DNA of 64,000 nucleotides from Hysterangium stoloniferum (Eukaryota; Basidiomycota; Agaricomycetes; Hysterangiales; Hysterangiaceae), in the NCBI GenBank assembly GCA_015178975.1, contig WHVD01000239.1:1-64000 (forward strand), read 5' to 3'. The notes beneath the pieces were generated by a model. It was not told the DNA's origin, did no database searches, and was given only the letters and a program-made list of their open reading frames with translations. Shown here one piece after another: positions 10,787-21,786 of this stretch (position 1 is the first letter of the stretch; each line of letters starts with the position of its first letter). A program made the translations under genes and the position numbers.

Positions 10787-11870
10787 TGAGAATTGATTTA
10801 AGGATGCAAGGACAAGGAGTTGGATCAAAGATGACGAAAAACATTTCTGGCGAGTTGCGTATGGGTCGAAGCCTGGCATGTCTCTCGGAGAGCACAAGGC
10901 AGAAGCTCAACAACGCATTCTTCACTTTTTTTCCGGATAGAAGTATTGAATGCAAGGTCGTACATATTAGCCCATACAAAATACACCAACGATGCGCTGC
11001 ACAGCTGCGTGCAGGATGTTACTGATTGGAGGTGCGGCCCATTCAAATAATTCTATTGATAAGGGGAAAGAGCTTCAGCGATCCATTTTCAATGAGAGAG
11101 TAGGTGGTCTAGGACTCACCGCGGGTCTTCTGGACGCCAGTCCTTTGGGCCGAGTATTGTCAGCAGTACTACAGGGATGAGCCTCTGAATCCCTACTCGA
11201 TAAATGGGCAACGTGGCGCCATAAAGCCTTCTCAGAATATACGAATCCACAATCTATCGAAAGTAAAAGCAGTGTGCAAAGAGGTGTTATAGTGAGGATC
11301 CCGCTAACATTTGGACCCATGGTGCAATCGCAGAAGTCCATGGCATGACCAAGTGGTTACAAAAGGCGACTCCTGAGGCCAAAGAGCGTGACAGGGCCAT
11401 GTTCCACTTAATGGCCGACAAGTCAATTCGCGGAGCATTACTGAGCACCTGCGATACTGCATCGGCCGTGGATTGGATGGCTGAATACGAATCGAAGGAG
11501 ACGTTGACTGCCAAACCCGCGATGAGACCCAGTTGGAGTGAGGCTTGATACTTCCAAAATCATGATATGCGCATGCGTAAGGTTACAATTGAACGCGTGA
11601 CTTTCTAACACAGGGACTAAAGGAATGATGCATCCCTTTTAGGCAGCAGAGGACTAACAGTCATCGGGCAGCAGTCGACGTTGACTTTGACGAGCTTCAC
11701 AGCTCTGTCAATAAACTGGTGTAGTATTTCCACGCAACTGAAAGTAAAAATTAGCTTTCAGTTGGCTGGATGTAGGTTAAATTTTAAGTGTTCCACACTG
11801 ACACTAAACTTCGAACTCCAAAGATGCTAAAACCTTCTACCCATAGACTTTAACGCTGAGAGCGGTATTC
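10787..11870. other. Possible remains of the preceding ORF; otherwise nothing recognised
   Basis: Short plus-strand frames (10786-11025, 11345-11548) have coding-like composition but no start, splice signals or motif that would let me join them. I make no functional call. Confidence 0.35.
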
Positions 11871-11920
11871 CACAGTATATAAAGAGTTCTCGACAAGGAA
11901 GTCTCTCATAAAACCATAAG

Positions 11921-11995
11921 ATGCTAATAACACGTCTCGCCGTCATATTTGCCATCGCATTGCTTGCGATGGTGCTATTACCTGAGGGTCACTGA
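11921..11995 (+). pseudogene. Truncated type B small-peptide gene (24 codons)
   Basis: The frame MLITRLAVIFAIALLA matches MLPTSLAVLFSIALLA of the intact type B genes, then diverges and stops after 24 codons. The proline-rich segment and GGPGTGV tail are lost. The promoter region is preserved: TATAAA at 11878-11883, GAGTTCTCGACAA and CTCTCATAA leader blocks correspond to those before 17638 and 47963. The signal-peptide part may still be expressed, but the mature part is gone. Confidence 0.75.
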
Positions 11996-13309
11996 TAAAA
12001 TCGCTGTGCATTAGCCGAGTCACCATCTCAGTGACGATACATTCGCCGAGTCTGAATAAGAAACTTCCCAAAAAATATAAAATACCTTGCCATATGCCTC
12101 CAAAGTCGCCATTACAGTTTCGACCCACTTTCAAGAATACCCATTTTTCAGGGCAAAAACAAAATGCTATCGCTGCGATTTATGGTCTGCTTGATGTCTG
12201 CACTGTATGCATTTTCCAGGTCTTCCACGCCAGACGATGCGTGCGACCGAGATTGCATGACCACGACGATGGCGCCCTCTACACACAGATGTTGGACGCG
12301 TAACCATACCCAATAAAAAGTAAATGGATAAATGGCTGGGGTCTTCCTATGGCTGCCAACCCAGATGGTGGTCATTCCAGCAGGTGGTAAGGAGATTGTG
12401 AGTCTTCAATACTCGCTTAATATTCTCCCTATCAAGTAATAATCTACAGGGGTTACTTTATGGTAGAGAGTTCTAATATTTCTCTGAATATGGGGAGTAT
12501 GAAATACACAGAGGCTTGATAATATGGCTACTAGAGTTATGCGGTGGGGTGGATTCTTCCTTTTGAAGTGTAAAATATGAGATGGCTCCCTGCCGTAGTA
12601 TGACTATAGCTGTACTCGAACGTCAGTGTAGGGATTGTTAATTAGTCACGCACACTTGATTTATTCTGCTTTATTGCAGTCCCTTTGATGATATGTTTTG
12701 GATCGCAATTGGTAACCTACCTGTGTTACATTACAATAAGCCTAGTTCGAGGCACCGCAGCCTGGACTGATTCTTTGCACCGCCTGGTTCAACAGAAAAC
12801 TAAGGCTCCATTATCGAAGGTGGCTTCCCAATTTTCGCGTCTCCGATATGTTGTACCTCCGCTATGACATCTTGCTTGGTCATCTTCTGGAATGCAACCG
12901 ATTAATCCTTGAGCCTTGTGCTTACACGACACTTATTGCAGAGGGATACTCTGTCACCCCCATTGCTTCCAGTGTCTGGGCATCCAGTGCTGCCCCGCTT
13001 GTCAATTTCACACCGTGGCAGTGATAAGCCGTGCTTCGGGTTTTGTAAATTTAATACATGACAGGCTGACGGGATTGGTGTTTAATCCCGCACACATGAT
13101 TATATGAGATAGGGGTGGTATTGGTGTTTAATGTCAGCAGGCTCCGATATCACTGGCTGTCATGAACTCCAACGGTTCTGATCGATCTTTTCATCAATGT
13201 GGCGCCGGCGCTCAGGCTGAACATCTTAATTAAATGTTTATGTAATGATCCAATTAAAACATCGTACCACCAATAGGAACCAGCAAGCAATCAAAATGGC
13301 ATTCACACA

Positions 13310-13797
13310 GAGCTTGGATGAAGGCCGCATACTCCTTAGTGCTCTTCAGAAAGCCATCTGAGTCAGTGCTGCATGTAGAATGACGAAGACAAAGCTCCCT
13401 CCACCAACCATGCATGTGCATTCTTTGGGATTTTTCCTGTCTCTGCTGATACTCGTACTTTGCAACCCACCCTAGAGCTGTGCAGTCCCACACTGATGAC
13501 ACATCCATCGGTCTCGACAGTTGTACATCTACAGCTACCGATACTAGTATTGTTGGTGAGCCGAGACCTGGATCTACAAAACCAACGTGGTAACAAGGCA
13601 GCCAAAACAAGTCCATCAAATCTGACTGTTAAAACAACAGAATATCCCGATGTAGATCGCTCTTTCCTTTTTTTTCTCACGCTCAGATGCCACGGTCCTA
13701 TCACCTATCAGCACAATATTAAAGCTTCCATGCATGGGTATGAACTGTCGTCTATCATATGCCACTACCCAGTCTATTATTTGATGTAAGGATACCC
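13310..13797. other. Unit-1-only block of about 490 bp
   Basis: Unit 2 runs from CATTCACACAGA straight to AATTTCGCTTAAT (19560-19590), while unit 1 has about 490 bp between the same sequences. A 121-codon minus-strand frame (13254-13619) spans most of it, with no recognised domain. It may be an insertion in unit 1 or a deletion in unit 2. I see no clear terminal repeats or TSD. Confidence 0.6.
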
Positions 13798-14135
13798 AAT
13801 TTCGCTTAATTATCATATGCTTCAATGATTTACCGTTACAACTTACGTGTCGCTAATTGAACGAATGAACCACACTTAGGTCTCTATACGTATTTCACTA
13901 AATATTCAAGATACTTTAAGCTGATATTAATATCTCAAGCTCACACTGCATAAATTTGGGCGGATTCCCCATTATATTAAATAGGGAAACCTTAGTCAAG
14001 TACCCCTTACGCAGGAGCACGGCCTTCATCATATTTAAATCTGAGAATTCGTTCGTTGTTGGCAGAACGCGAGAAATACCAATGCCTGTTGACAGGAGTA
14101 CTTCCCAGACAGAAACGCCGTCTGTCGTGTCGCAC

Positions 14136-14142
14136 TATAAAT
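14136..14142 (+). promoter_or_regulatory. TATA-like box of type A gene
   Basis: TATAAAT lies 95 bp upstream of the ATG at 14231. The equivalent TATAAGT at 19928 lies the same 95 bp before the paralogue at 20023, with the sequence between almost unchanged. Confidence 0.6.
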
Positions 14143-14230
14143 CAGACAAGTTGTCGTTAGTGCCGTGTATAGAACCTCTCACAAAACGCATCCTCAAACA
14201 ACTAGCTCTCAGACAGTCTATTATCATACC

Positions 14231-14497
14231 ATGACTTTGCTGCCATTCATCATCCCCGTGCTTTTGGCGGTTTTGGTCTTAAGCAGACCCACCAAGCACA
14301 ATGATATTGAACAGACAACACCGAACCTGGTCATTATCAATGATAATTCTGCTACTAAAAGCACTGCCGCCTATTATTATGACCACGAACCGCATTTATT
14401 AAGAGAGGTTCCTGATTTAACGGGAGGACCAGGCAGTGGGCCCTCTGACGGTAACCCGGTACGTTATACTTCAAATGGACCTAAGCCATTCTATTGA
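14231..14497 (+). CDS. Type A small secreted peptide (88 aa), GGPG motif
   Basis: This is a single-exon ORF of 88 codons. Residues 3-19 (LLPFIIPVLLAVLVLSR) form a signal-peptide-like hydrophobic helix. A hydrophilic region follows with LVIINDN, an AYYYDHEP block, a TGGPGSGPSD motif around residues 68-77 and the tail SNGPKPFY. It has no cysteine, no N-glycosylation-rich region and no CaaX end. The ATG is chosen because all type A copies share ATGACTTTGCTGCC at this point and a conserved leader directly before it. The closest relative is 20023-20274. Its role is unknown; a secreted peptide or peptide precursor is an inference. Confidence 0.75.
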   Translation: MTLLPFIIPVLLAVLVLSRPTKHNDIEQTTPNLVIINDNSATKSTAAYYYDHEPHLLREVPDLTGGPGSGPSDGNPVRYTSNGPKPFY

Positions 14498-15241
14498 TAA
14501 TTTAATGTAAAAAGTGAGAAGAGAGTATTGATATTGACAAAGGCACTGATGAGGATATATATTTCATTCAAATTGCAATGTCATGCGTATATTTTGGGGG
14601 TGTAGACTCCCTAAACATAGATTGGAATGTAATTGTTTCACAATTATAAGTTTGATCGATTATTGAGTCGACTATAAGACTTTGTGGAATCCAAGTTCGA
14701 GTTGACGTGTTGGTGGCCGACCTACCGGATCCATGGCCGAAGTGGCGCAGCACCATTGGTTCATAGTTTGCCAGTCATCAGAGAGCGGCTTTGCTACTTA
14801 TCCTAAATTGTTAATGCTCCGTAAAATAAAATAAAATAAAGAAAAAAAATGAACTTCGTATGACACTCAAGAAATTAGTGCAAAGTAAGGATCGTCCATA
14901 TTAGAATAATCCGAGACCACAACGCTTTCGAAGACTTGTGTGTCCCTAGATTTGGAAGCTGTATACTCATGCTTAGAATTAGCTAGTAATGACTCAAGAT
15001 AAATCTGTGGTGATATGAGGAAGTAGCAAGATGATTCCTGTTGGAGTCTGTCTCAGATGATTGATTCTGAGATTGAATTAAGTAAATTTGGGTATGCATA
15101 TAAAGGTCATGTAGTTAGCGTCATGCAATAGTGTGCTTTTCCCTTATACATTAAGACTCTCAAAATATTCAACAATTCCATTTGAGAAGGTATGTTTTTG
15201 AAAGAATTTCACCGTCATACACTAAGCTTGTATATTAACTA
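14498..15241. other. 3' flank of the type A gene, duplicated in unit 2
   Basis: The sequence is colinear with 20275-20936 and has no ORF of interest. It contains an AAAATAAAATAAAATAAAG tract near 14823 and GATCGTCCATATTAGAA blocks shared by both units. Confidence 0.7.
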
Positions 15242-15250
15242 AACCTTCTT
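15242..15250 (+). other. Empty target site of the copia insertion found in unit 2
   Basis: Unit 1 reads ATTAACTAAACCTTCTTTTC here. In unit 2 the same sequence is split: ATTAACTAGACCT at 20924-20936 and GACCTGCTTTTAATACTCC at 40849-40867, separated by about 20 kb of nested elements. Confidence 0.8.
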
Positions 15251-15299
15251 TTCACACTCCATTCTTAAACTAGCTTCGACTCACCAGGTGCACTTTAAC

Positions 15300-16233
15300 A
15301 CTGCGTCGTCTGGTCGAAGAGCAGTTTGGGGAGTGAATAGAGAACAAGATAGGTCGTCGTGCAGTTTATTTTGCAGTGCGTATTTAAATTGGCATGAAAT
15401 AATGAAATGAAGGTTACTAGTATTTCGCATACTGCCTGTCCTGACGCCACAATGGTGATGGGGATTTCTCTATGCGGCTAAGATGTTTGTGGAGAGGGGG
15501 CTGACCAGTCCTGAGCTGTACTAGGGTATCTGCTCCATCGGTATACTTACCGGGGATGTACCCAGGTACTGACAACACACCCACTAATATTGTCCTGCCA
15601 ATACTAGATATTTTCGCAAGTGTCTAGGGGAATTTCAACGACACAGTTACAGCTACTGATCTTGATTTCGCTGAGAGAAGTCTAAGACTTGGATCTACTG
15701 AAAGGAATCAAGTGATATCGGAGTGGGGCTGCTAGTTCCACAACTGAATGGTTTTTACAGGACGGGCGCACTCACTCTTTAATAAACATCATAATCCCAC
15801 ATTTTTAGCTCTTTATTTTATGACTAAATATCCCATAAATCAATGTTGCGTGAGTCTTTCTAAGCAGCAGAGCGTACCATATTTTTGGACCCATTCTATT
15901 CACTAAGGAAAATTGCACATAATGAAGAGATACCGTCTATGCCAAGGGAAGCTTGGAGATCTGATGTTCAGACTTCATCCGGGCGATAACTAAGAAAAAT
16001 CTTAGTCGGAAACTCCTTGATAAGAAGCACAGTCTGTTGAAATAATCGGTACAGTTGTTGTTGGCAGGGGGTGGGACATCATATATGCCTTTTGAACACT
16101 GCCCAACAACCACTACGTATCACAGCAATGCTGATATAAGTATAAGTCAGAGATCACCCTTTAGTGCAAGGCATAAAACTTCTCACAGACGCATCCTCGA
16201 GCAACTAGCTCTTGGACAGACTACTCACATATC
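15300..16233. other. Upstream region of the A-B gene pair, shared with 46240-46920 from 15553
   Basis: From GGGATGTACCCAGGTACTGA (15553) the sequence is colinear with 46238 onward. I see no gene. TATAAGTATAAGTCAG and GGCATAAAACTTCTCACAG (about 16136-16185) are the promoter-proximal blocks of the downstream type A copy. Confidence 0.6.
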
Positions 16234-16456
16234 ATGACTTTGCTGCCTCATTATCCCCACACTTTTAGTGGTGGTCTCAAGCAGACTTCTCCAGGACAAT
16301 CATATCGAGCATGCAACACCGACACTGGTCATTATCAACGATCCCCCTACTACTCAAAGCACTCCCGCTTATTATTACGATCCTGGTTCAGTAAAGAAGG
16401 TTGTTGACACTGATGGTATTGGAGGACCAGGTGGTGGGGTGACTAACGAGCCATAA
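16234..16456 (+). pseudogene. Type A small-peptide gene with 2-bp deletion in the signal peptide
   Basis: The ATG (16234) and leader are intact, but CTGCCTCATTATCCCC lacks two bases relative to CTGCCGCTCATCATCCCC in the copy at 46923. This shifts the frame after four codons. Downstream the original frame stays open to the stop at 16454-16456, with TLVIINDPPTTQSTPAYYYD and GIGGPGGGVTNEP preserved. Translation from the true ATG gives an unrelated short product. The loss must be recent, because the rest is nearly identical to the 46923 copy. Confidence 0.85.
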
Positions 16457-16732
16457 AGACGGGCATGTAGGTATCATTAAAGTTGACGTCCATGACCTGG
16501 CTGATTGTGCCACAAAGTGATCGAAGAATATCCATAAGGAGAAGGCAGTGGGGGGATAATGGTGATGTAGATTTTCTAGAGATTTTTTGGAATAAAATCA
16601 TCAGTTGGGATGATGTTATTTAGTCCAGTATACTGTTGAAGTAATCTGGAGGTATTCTCAAGACCAAATAACTTTCCGTTTGACAGAGTGAAGGGACGGT
16701 AACTCAAGCCTACTATAAGTGTTTGGCATGGG

Positions 16733-17098
16733 TGTAAGCCTGGCCACCTTACCACATATGCCACCATTCCCAACCACTCTCTTTGTTCGACTACTCAAGC
16801 ATTCCTTGTGCCACCACTCAATTATCCTTGACCATTGTTCTCCCATAGACCTTTATTCTCCCTTTCCTGCCACATCTTCTTTGTCTTCAGACACCTTTTG
16901 TTACCACAAGCTTATTGTTCCAATCAGATATAAATATACATTCCACAGTGATAAGAGGGGAATCTTTTTGACCATAAAATCCTTTCCCACTCTTCCCTAG
17001 GGAGCCTCACATTCATCTTGTATCATACTGCTATTAAAATAAAGAAAACTTAGTCCTGTCCGTGTTGACCGAGTGAGGCTGATAACAACAGCCTTTCA
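16733..17098 (+). mobile_element. Solo LTR (366 bp), TSD ATGGG, element Y family
   Basis: The LTR starts TGTAAGCCTGGCC and ends ACAGCCTTTCA. ATGGG flanks it at 16728-16732 and 17099-17103. Unit 2 has the unoccupied sequence GGCATGGGATAGTTGGG at 47424-47440. It is homologous to the LTRs at 21512 and 26673 in opposite orientation. The insertion therefore post-dates the unit duplication. Confidence 0.93.
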
Positions 17099-17592
17099 AT
17101 GGGATAGTTGGGACTGAAGATACTCTAGGCTTCTATGTCACCGATCTGTCTGGCAAAGGCCGAATTCTCCAACTTATCATTTCATCAATTGGCAATTACG
17201 ACCATCAGATAGCTTTACATATAAATATTACCTCACACTGCTCCAGGAAGGTGGAACGAACGGTATAAATTGTAGTAAATTAACATAATTAAATTATAAT
17301 CCTGGATCAGACAGATAGGATTAGGCGTGGGGTACTCGTGCTTCTATTACCATGTAACACCGCCTCACCACAACACCGTGTGATGAGGTTTCGGCGCTGT
17401 GGCGGCCATGGGGTCAACGGCCTCACTAAAAACTCAACCGCGATTTTTTAATAACAGTTGCCGTCAAAATTGGCCCATTTACTACGGAACGTTCCTGATA
17501 CTTCACACTGAAACTAAACTTCGAACTCCCAAGATATTAAAACACCAGTTTCTACCCACACACTTAAACGCTGAGAACGGTATTCCACAATG

Positions 17593-17598
17593 TATAAA
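17593..17598 (+). promoter_or_regulatory. TATA box of type B gene
   Basis: TATAAA lies 45 bp before the ATG at 17638, within CACAATGTATAAAGAGTTC. The same box sits 45 bp before 47963 and 43 bp before the truncated copy at 11921. Confidence 0.65.
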
Positions 17599-17637
17599 GA
17601 GTTCCCCCGACAATCAACTCTCTCATAACATCATAAG

Positions 17638-17790
17638 ATGCTACCAACATCTCTCGCCGTCCTATTTTCAATTGCATTACTTGCGCCCACACTGGCTGCT
17701 GCTGCCTCGCGGCCCGACTCCCCTCCTTTGCCACGCTCAGGAGGCAGAATTGGTACTGATATGATCGGCGGCCCTGGGACCGGAGTTTAA
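17638..17790 (+). CDS. Type B small secreted peptide (50 aa), GGPG motif
   Basis: This is a single-exon ORF of 50 codons. Residues 2-21 (LPTSLAVLFSIALLAPTLAA) read as a classic signal peptide with an A-rich cleavage region. The mature part is about 28 residues: proline-rich SRPDSPPLPRSGGRIGTDM, then IGGPGTGV at the very end. It contains no cysteine. It lies about 1.4 kb downstream of the type A copy at 16234 (1.18 kb before the LTR insertion). The identical arrangement recurs at 46923/47963. The shared C-terminal (I)GGPGxG motif links types A and B. Function is unknown. Confidence 0.75.
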   Translation: MLPTSLAVLFSIALLAPTLAAAASRPDSPPLPRSGGRIGTDMIGGPGTGV

Positions 17791-17899
17791 CTGTGCTGGA
17801 AGTAAGTTGAATAAGCATTCTTTCCGACTAAGTATCCTAATAAACAAACTTCTATGGCTAGTTTGGGCCCATCTCCCCTACGCCAACTCCTGCCGATGG

Positions 17900-18102
17900 G
17901 AGATAATATTAAAGTTTGTAAGTTCAGAATACGCTTGGCTCGGTTTGGGTACTAAGAACGCGTTGCAAACGTATGAAGTGTGTAGTACAAGTACCTAGTT
18001 TAAGTACCTACTACCGGTAATACGATACCCGGTTACCCATCAATCACATGTTACTTTGTTCGCAAACCCAAAAAATCTAATAGATAGGGGACGGGTAGTG
18101 GC
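17900..18102. other. Unit-1-only segment between the type B gene flank and an LTR
   Basis: Unit 2 lacks about 480 bp here (junction near 48233). The part before the LTR at 18103 holds no ORF and no recognised element; repeated GTACCTA pieces occur near 17990-18015. It may be an older insertion or a deletion in unit 2. Confidence 0.45.
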
Positions 18103-18374
18103 TGTTAAATTTGATGATGAAACACACCTTTTTATAGGGGGAGTCCACCAATTATTGCAACTTTTCATATGAAGATGCTAATTGTGGACCATGTATTTGG
18201 AGGTTAATGTGTGTCAGAACCACTATACACCTCCCAGAGCATCCAACCTATATTGTCAGGAGGTGCTACACTAACTGACACAAGATATTGAGACACAAAG
18301 TACTTTTATTACAAGCTTATTAAACCCTTGTATATTGTGTATTGCAATAGAGTCAACTCATACTATTTTTAATA
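18103..18374 (+). mobile_element. Solo LTR (272 bp), TSD GTGGC
   Basis: The element begins TGTTAAATTTGATGATGAAAC and ends TATTTTTAATA, flanked by GTGGC at 18098-18102 and 18375-18379. It is homologous to 21058-21326, which is on the opposite strand with its own TSD. The TGTT start and 5-bp duplication point to an LTR rather than a MITE. The 3' end is not the usual CA. Confidence 0.8.
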
Positions 18375-19927
18375 GTGGCTACAAATCGTTAAATTACATT
18401 TATATAAGCTAGATATTGAAATTTGTTTGGAGGAATTGGTCGCTATAGGCAATATCATTGTCGTTGTCGAGTTTTGAATAGCACTTGGTTTCACATTGGT
18501 GTTTTCTTCTCAGTTGCCTTGTGCGGCTAGAAGAAAAAAACCAATAGATATACCCTCTTTTTAATGGCTACTATCCAGAGTAATATAGACATATTTTCTC
18601 CTGATACGAACCAAAAGAACACTACGATGCGCGACCGAGATTGCATCCCATGGCTGGCAACTTAGATGGTGGTCATTCCAGCGGGTGGTAAGGAGATTGT
18701 GACTCTTCAATACTAGCTTAATATTCTCCATACCAAGAAATAACCCACAGGAGGTACTTTATGGTAGAGAGTTCTACGCTACTAGTAGAGTTATGCGGTG
18801 GGGTGGATTCTTCGTTTTGAAGTGTAAATTATGAGATGGCTCCCTGTCATAGTAAGACTATAGCTGCACTCAGAAGGTCGAGTAGGCATGATTAATTAGT
18901 CACGCACACTTGATTTATTCTGCTTTATTGCAGTCCCTTTGATGATATGTTTTGAATCGCAATAGGTAACCTACCTGTGTTACATTACAATAAGCCTAGT
19001 TCGAGGCGCCGCAGTCTGGACTGATTCTTTGCACCGCCTGGTTCAACAAGAAAACTAAGGCTCCGTTATCGAAGGTGGCTTCCCAATTTTTGCGTCTCCG
19101 ATGTGTTGTACCTCCGCTATGACATCTTGCTCATCTTCTGAAATACAACCGAATAATCCTTGAGTCTTGTACTTACATGACACTTATTGCAACATTGAGG
19201 GATACTCTGTCACCCCCATTGCTTCCAGTGTCTGCACATCCAGTGCTGCCCCGCTTGTCAATTTCGCACCAGATGACAGTGGTAAAGTCGTGCTTCGGGT
19301 TTGGTAAATTTAATACCTGACAGGCTGACGGGCTTGGTGTTTAATCCCGTACACATGATCGTATGAGATAGGGGTGGTATTGATGTTTAATGTCAGCAGG
19401 CTCCGATATCACTGGCTGTCATGAACCCACAACGGTTCTGATTGATCTTTTCATCAATATCAATTGTGGCGCCGGCGCTCAGGCTGAACACCTTAATTTT
19501 AAATGTTTAATGATCCAATTAAAGCATCGTACCACCAATAGGAACCAGCAAGCAATCAACATGACATTCACACAGACCTAATTTCGCTTAATCTTCACAT
19601 GCCCCAATGGTTTACCGTTTCAATTTACGTGTCGCTAATTGAACAAATGAGCCACACTTAGGTCTCTCTACGTATTTTACTAATATTCAAGATACTTTAG
19701 GCTGATATCACCAATATCTCAAGCTCACACTGGATAAATTTGGGTAGATTCCCCATTATATTAAATAAGGAAACCTTGTCAAGTCCCCCTTAAACAGGAG
19801 CACGGCCTTCATGATATTGGAATCTGAGCATTCGTTTGTTGTTGGCAGAACGCGAGAAAGACCAATGCCTGTTAACACGTTACACAGGAGTACTTCCCAC
19901 ACAGAAGCGCCGCCTGTCGTGTCGCAC

Positions 19928-19934
19928 TATAAGT
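19928..19934 (+). promoter_or_regulatory. TATA-like box of type A gene
   Basis: TATAAGT lies 95 bp upstream of the ATG at 20023, in the same position as TATAAAT before 14231. Confidence 0.55.
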
Positions 19935-20022
19935 CAGGCAAGCTGTCGTTAGTGCCGTGTATAGAACCTCTCGCAAAACGTATTCTCAAACAACCAGCTC
20001 TTGGACAGACTATTATCATACC

Positions 20023-20274
20023 ATGGCTTTGCTGCTATTCATCATCCCCGTGCTTTTGGCGGTTTTGGTCATAAGCAGACCCACCAAGCACAATGATATG
20101 GAACAGACACCACCTAACCTGATCATTATCAAGGATAATGCTGCTACGCAAAGCACTACCGCCTATTATTATGACCACGAACCGCATTTATTAAGAGAGG
20201 ATCCTGATTTTACGGGAGGACCAGGTCCTGGGCCCTCTGACACTAAACGGGTACGTTATACTTCAGATGGATGA
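20023..20274 (+). CDS. Type A small secreted peptide (83 aa), GGPG motif
   Basis: This is the unit-2 counterpart of 14231-14497. The N-terminus MALLLFIIPVLLAVLVISR is a signal-peptide-like helix. LIIIKDN, AYYYDHEPHLLRED and TGGPGPGPSD follow, then a dibasic KR and the tail VRYTSDG. The stop comes five residues earlier than in the paralogue because of a small change in the last codons. The ATG was chosen by alignment with the other copies and the conserved leader (CAACCAGCTCTTGGACAGAC). Its 3' flank is cut by the copia insertion 660 bp later. Confidence 0.75.
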   Translation: MALLLFIIPVLLAVLVISRPTKHNDMEQTPPNLIIIKDNAATQSTTAYYYDHEPHLLREDPDFTGGPGPGPSDTKRVRYTSDG

Positions 20275-20936
20275 CCTAAGCCATTATTTTATTGATAATT
20301 TAATGTAAAAAGTGATCAGAGAGTATTGATATTGACAAAGGCATTTATGAAGATATATATTTCATTCAAATTGCAATGTCATGCGTATATTTTGGGGGGT
20401 GTAGAATTACTAAACATAGCTTGGAATGTAATTGTCTCACAATTATAAGTTGGATCGACTATTGAGTCGATAAGACTTTGCGCTTGGAATCCAAGTTCGA
20501 GTTGACGTGTTGGTCGCCGACCTACCGGATCCATGGCTGAAGTGGCGCAGCACCATTAGTTCATAATTTGCCAGCCATCAGACAGCGGCTCGGCTACTTA
20601 TCCTAACTTGCTAACGCTCCGCAAAAAAAAAAAAAAGAACTTCGTATGACACTCAATAAATTAGTGCAAAGAAAGAATGATCGTCCATATTAGAACAATC
20701 AGAGACCACAACGCTTTCGCAAACTTTGTGTGTCTAGATTCGGAAGCTGTATACTCATGTTAGCATTACTTAGTAATTACTTAAGACAAATATGTGGTGA
20801 TATGAGGAAGTAGCAAGATGATTCCATTTGAGATTGGGCTGAAGGTATGTTTTTGAAAGGAATGTCACATTCGGACGCAGATTCAACCAGGTTCTCTGCC
20901 GCTGTCATACAATAAGCTTGTCTATTAACTAGACCT

Positions 20937-20990
20937 TGTAACAAATATGCTCAGTCTACACGAACAGGCGGTTCGACTATATTTGTTACA
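20937..20990. repeat. 54-bp palindromic mini-element with TGTAACAAATAT ends
   Basis: TGTAACAAATAT at the left end and ATATTTGTTACA at the right end are perfect 12-bp inverted repeats around a 30-bp core. It sits exactly at the outer left edge of the copia insertion and is absent from the right LTR copy at 40563. It could be a tiny MITE or a fold-back formed at integration. Confidence 0.55.
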
Positions 20991-21057
20991 TGTAACAAAT
21001 ACACTATGATACGTCTTTTGGTAAGGTTATCATAACTGGAGATGTGAAGATAGTAAC

Positions 21058-21326
21058 TATTAAAAATAGTATGAGTTGGCTTATTGTAATATACAATCTA
21101 CAAGTGGGTAATAGACTTGTAATAATAGTACTTGTTTGTCAATCAATGTGTCAGTTAGTGAATCACCTTCTGACATGATAGGTAGGATGCTAGTTTAGGT
21201 GTACACTGGTTCTGGCATGCATTAACCTCAGAAAACATGGTCCACAATTAGCATCCTCCTATGAAAAAGTGTGGAAATGGGTGAACCGCCCCTAGGAAAA
21301 GGGTGGTTTCATCACCAATTCCAACA
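21058..21326 (-). mobile_element. Solo LTR (269 bp), TSD GTAAC, inside the copia left LTR
   Basis: The element reads TGTTGGAATTGGTGATG on the minus strand and ends TTTTTAATA, flanked by GTAAC at 21053-21057 and 21327-21331. The right copia LTR has the empty site GATAGTAACTTACCTCAG at 40619-40636. It is homologous to 18103-18374. Confidence 0.9.
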
Positions 21327-21786
21327 GTAACTTACCTCAGTTGACACAAAAAGGTGGCTCAACTGAGGTATAGGGCTGTGACTATGGTAGCTAAATAAGT
21401 TTCAGCTAATATAAGGTCAAACATTGGTATATGTGTTTTAAGGTACAGCACAGCTTGATGTGGTCATATCAGCTTGATGTAGAATTGAGCAGTACTACTT
21501 AGCATGGTCATTGTAAGGCTGTTGGTATCAGCCTCACTCAGTCAACACAGACAGGACTAAGTTTTCTTGATTTTTAAATATCAGTAGGATACAAGGTTAA
21601 TGAAAGGTTCCCCAGGGAAGAGTGGGGAAAGGATTAATGGTTGAACAGAAGATTGATTCTATCACTATAGGATATGGGTTTTTATATCATCAAGGTGAAT
21701 GTGGTGGGAGAACAAAGAACCACATGATCAGGCACAAGGGTGCTACTTAACAATCAAGTGGTGGAACAATGAGTGGTTGATGGGAG

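Larger units (their letters stand above)
12236..18625 (+). repeat. Tandem duplication, unit 1 (about 6.4 kb)
   Basis: Unit 1 starts at GATGCGTGCGACCGAGATTG, and unit 2 starts with the same block at about 18626. Homology runs 12236-15300 against 18626-20936 plus 40849-40915, and 15553-18620 against 46238-48480. Both units end in CCAAAAGAACACTA. It carries a type A gene (14231), a frameshifted type A copy (16234) and a type B gene (17638). Unit 1 alone contains the LTRs at 16733 and 18103 and a 490-bp block at 13310-13797. Confidence 0.9.

Noticed and set aside
13254..13619. 121-codon minus-strand ORF in unit 1
   Set aside because: It lies in a block missing from unit 2, has strong overlapping frames on the other strand and no recognised domain. 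It is kept only as an unassigned block.
18103..18374. MITE interpretation
   Set aside because: There are no terminal inverted repeats. The 5-bp TSD and TGTT start fit an LTR better.
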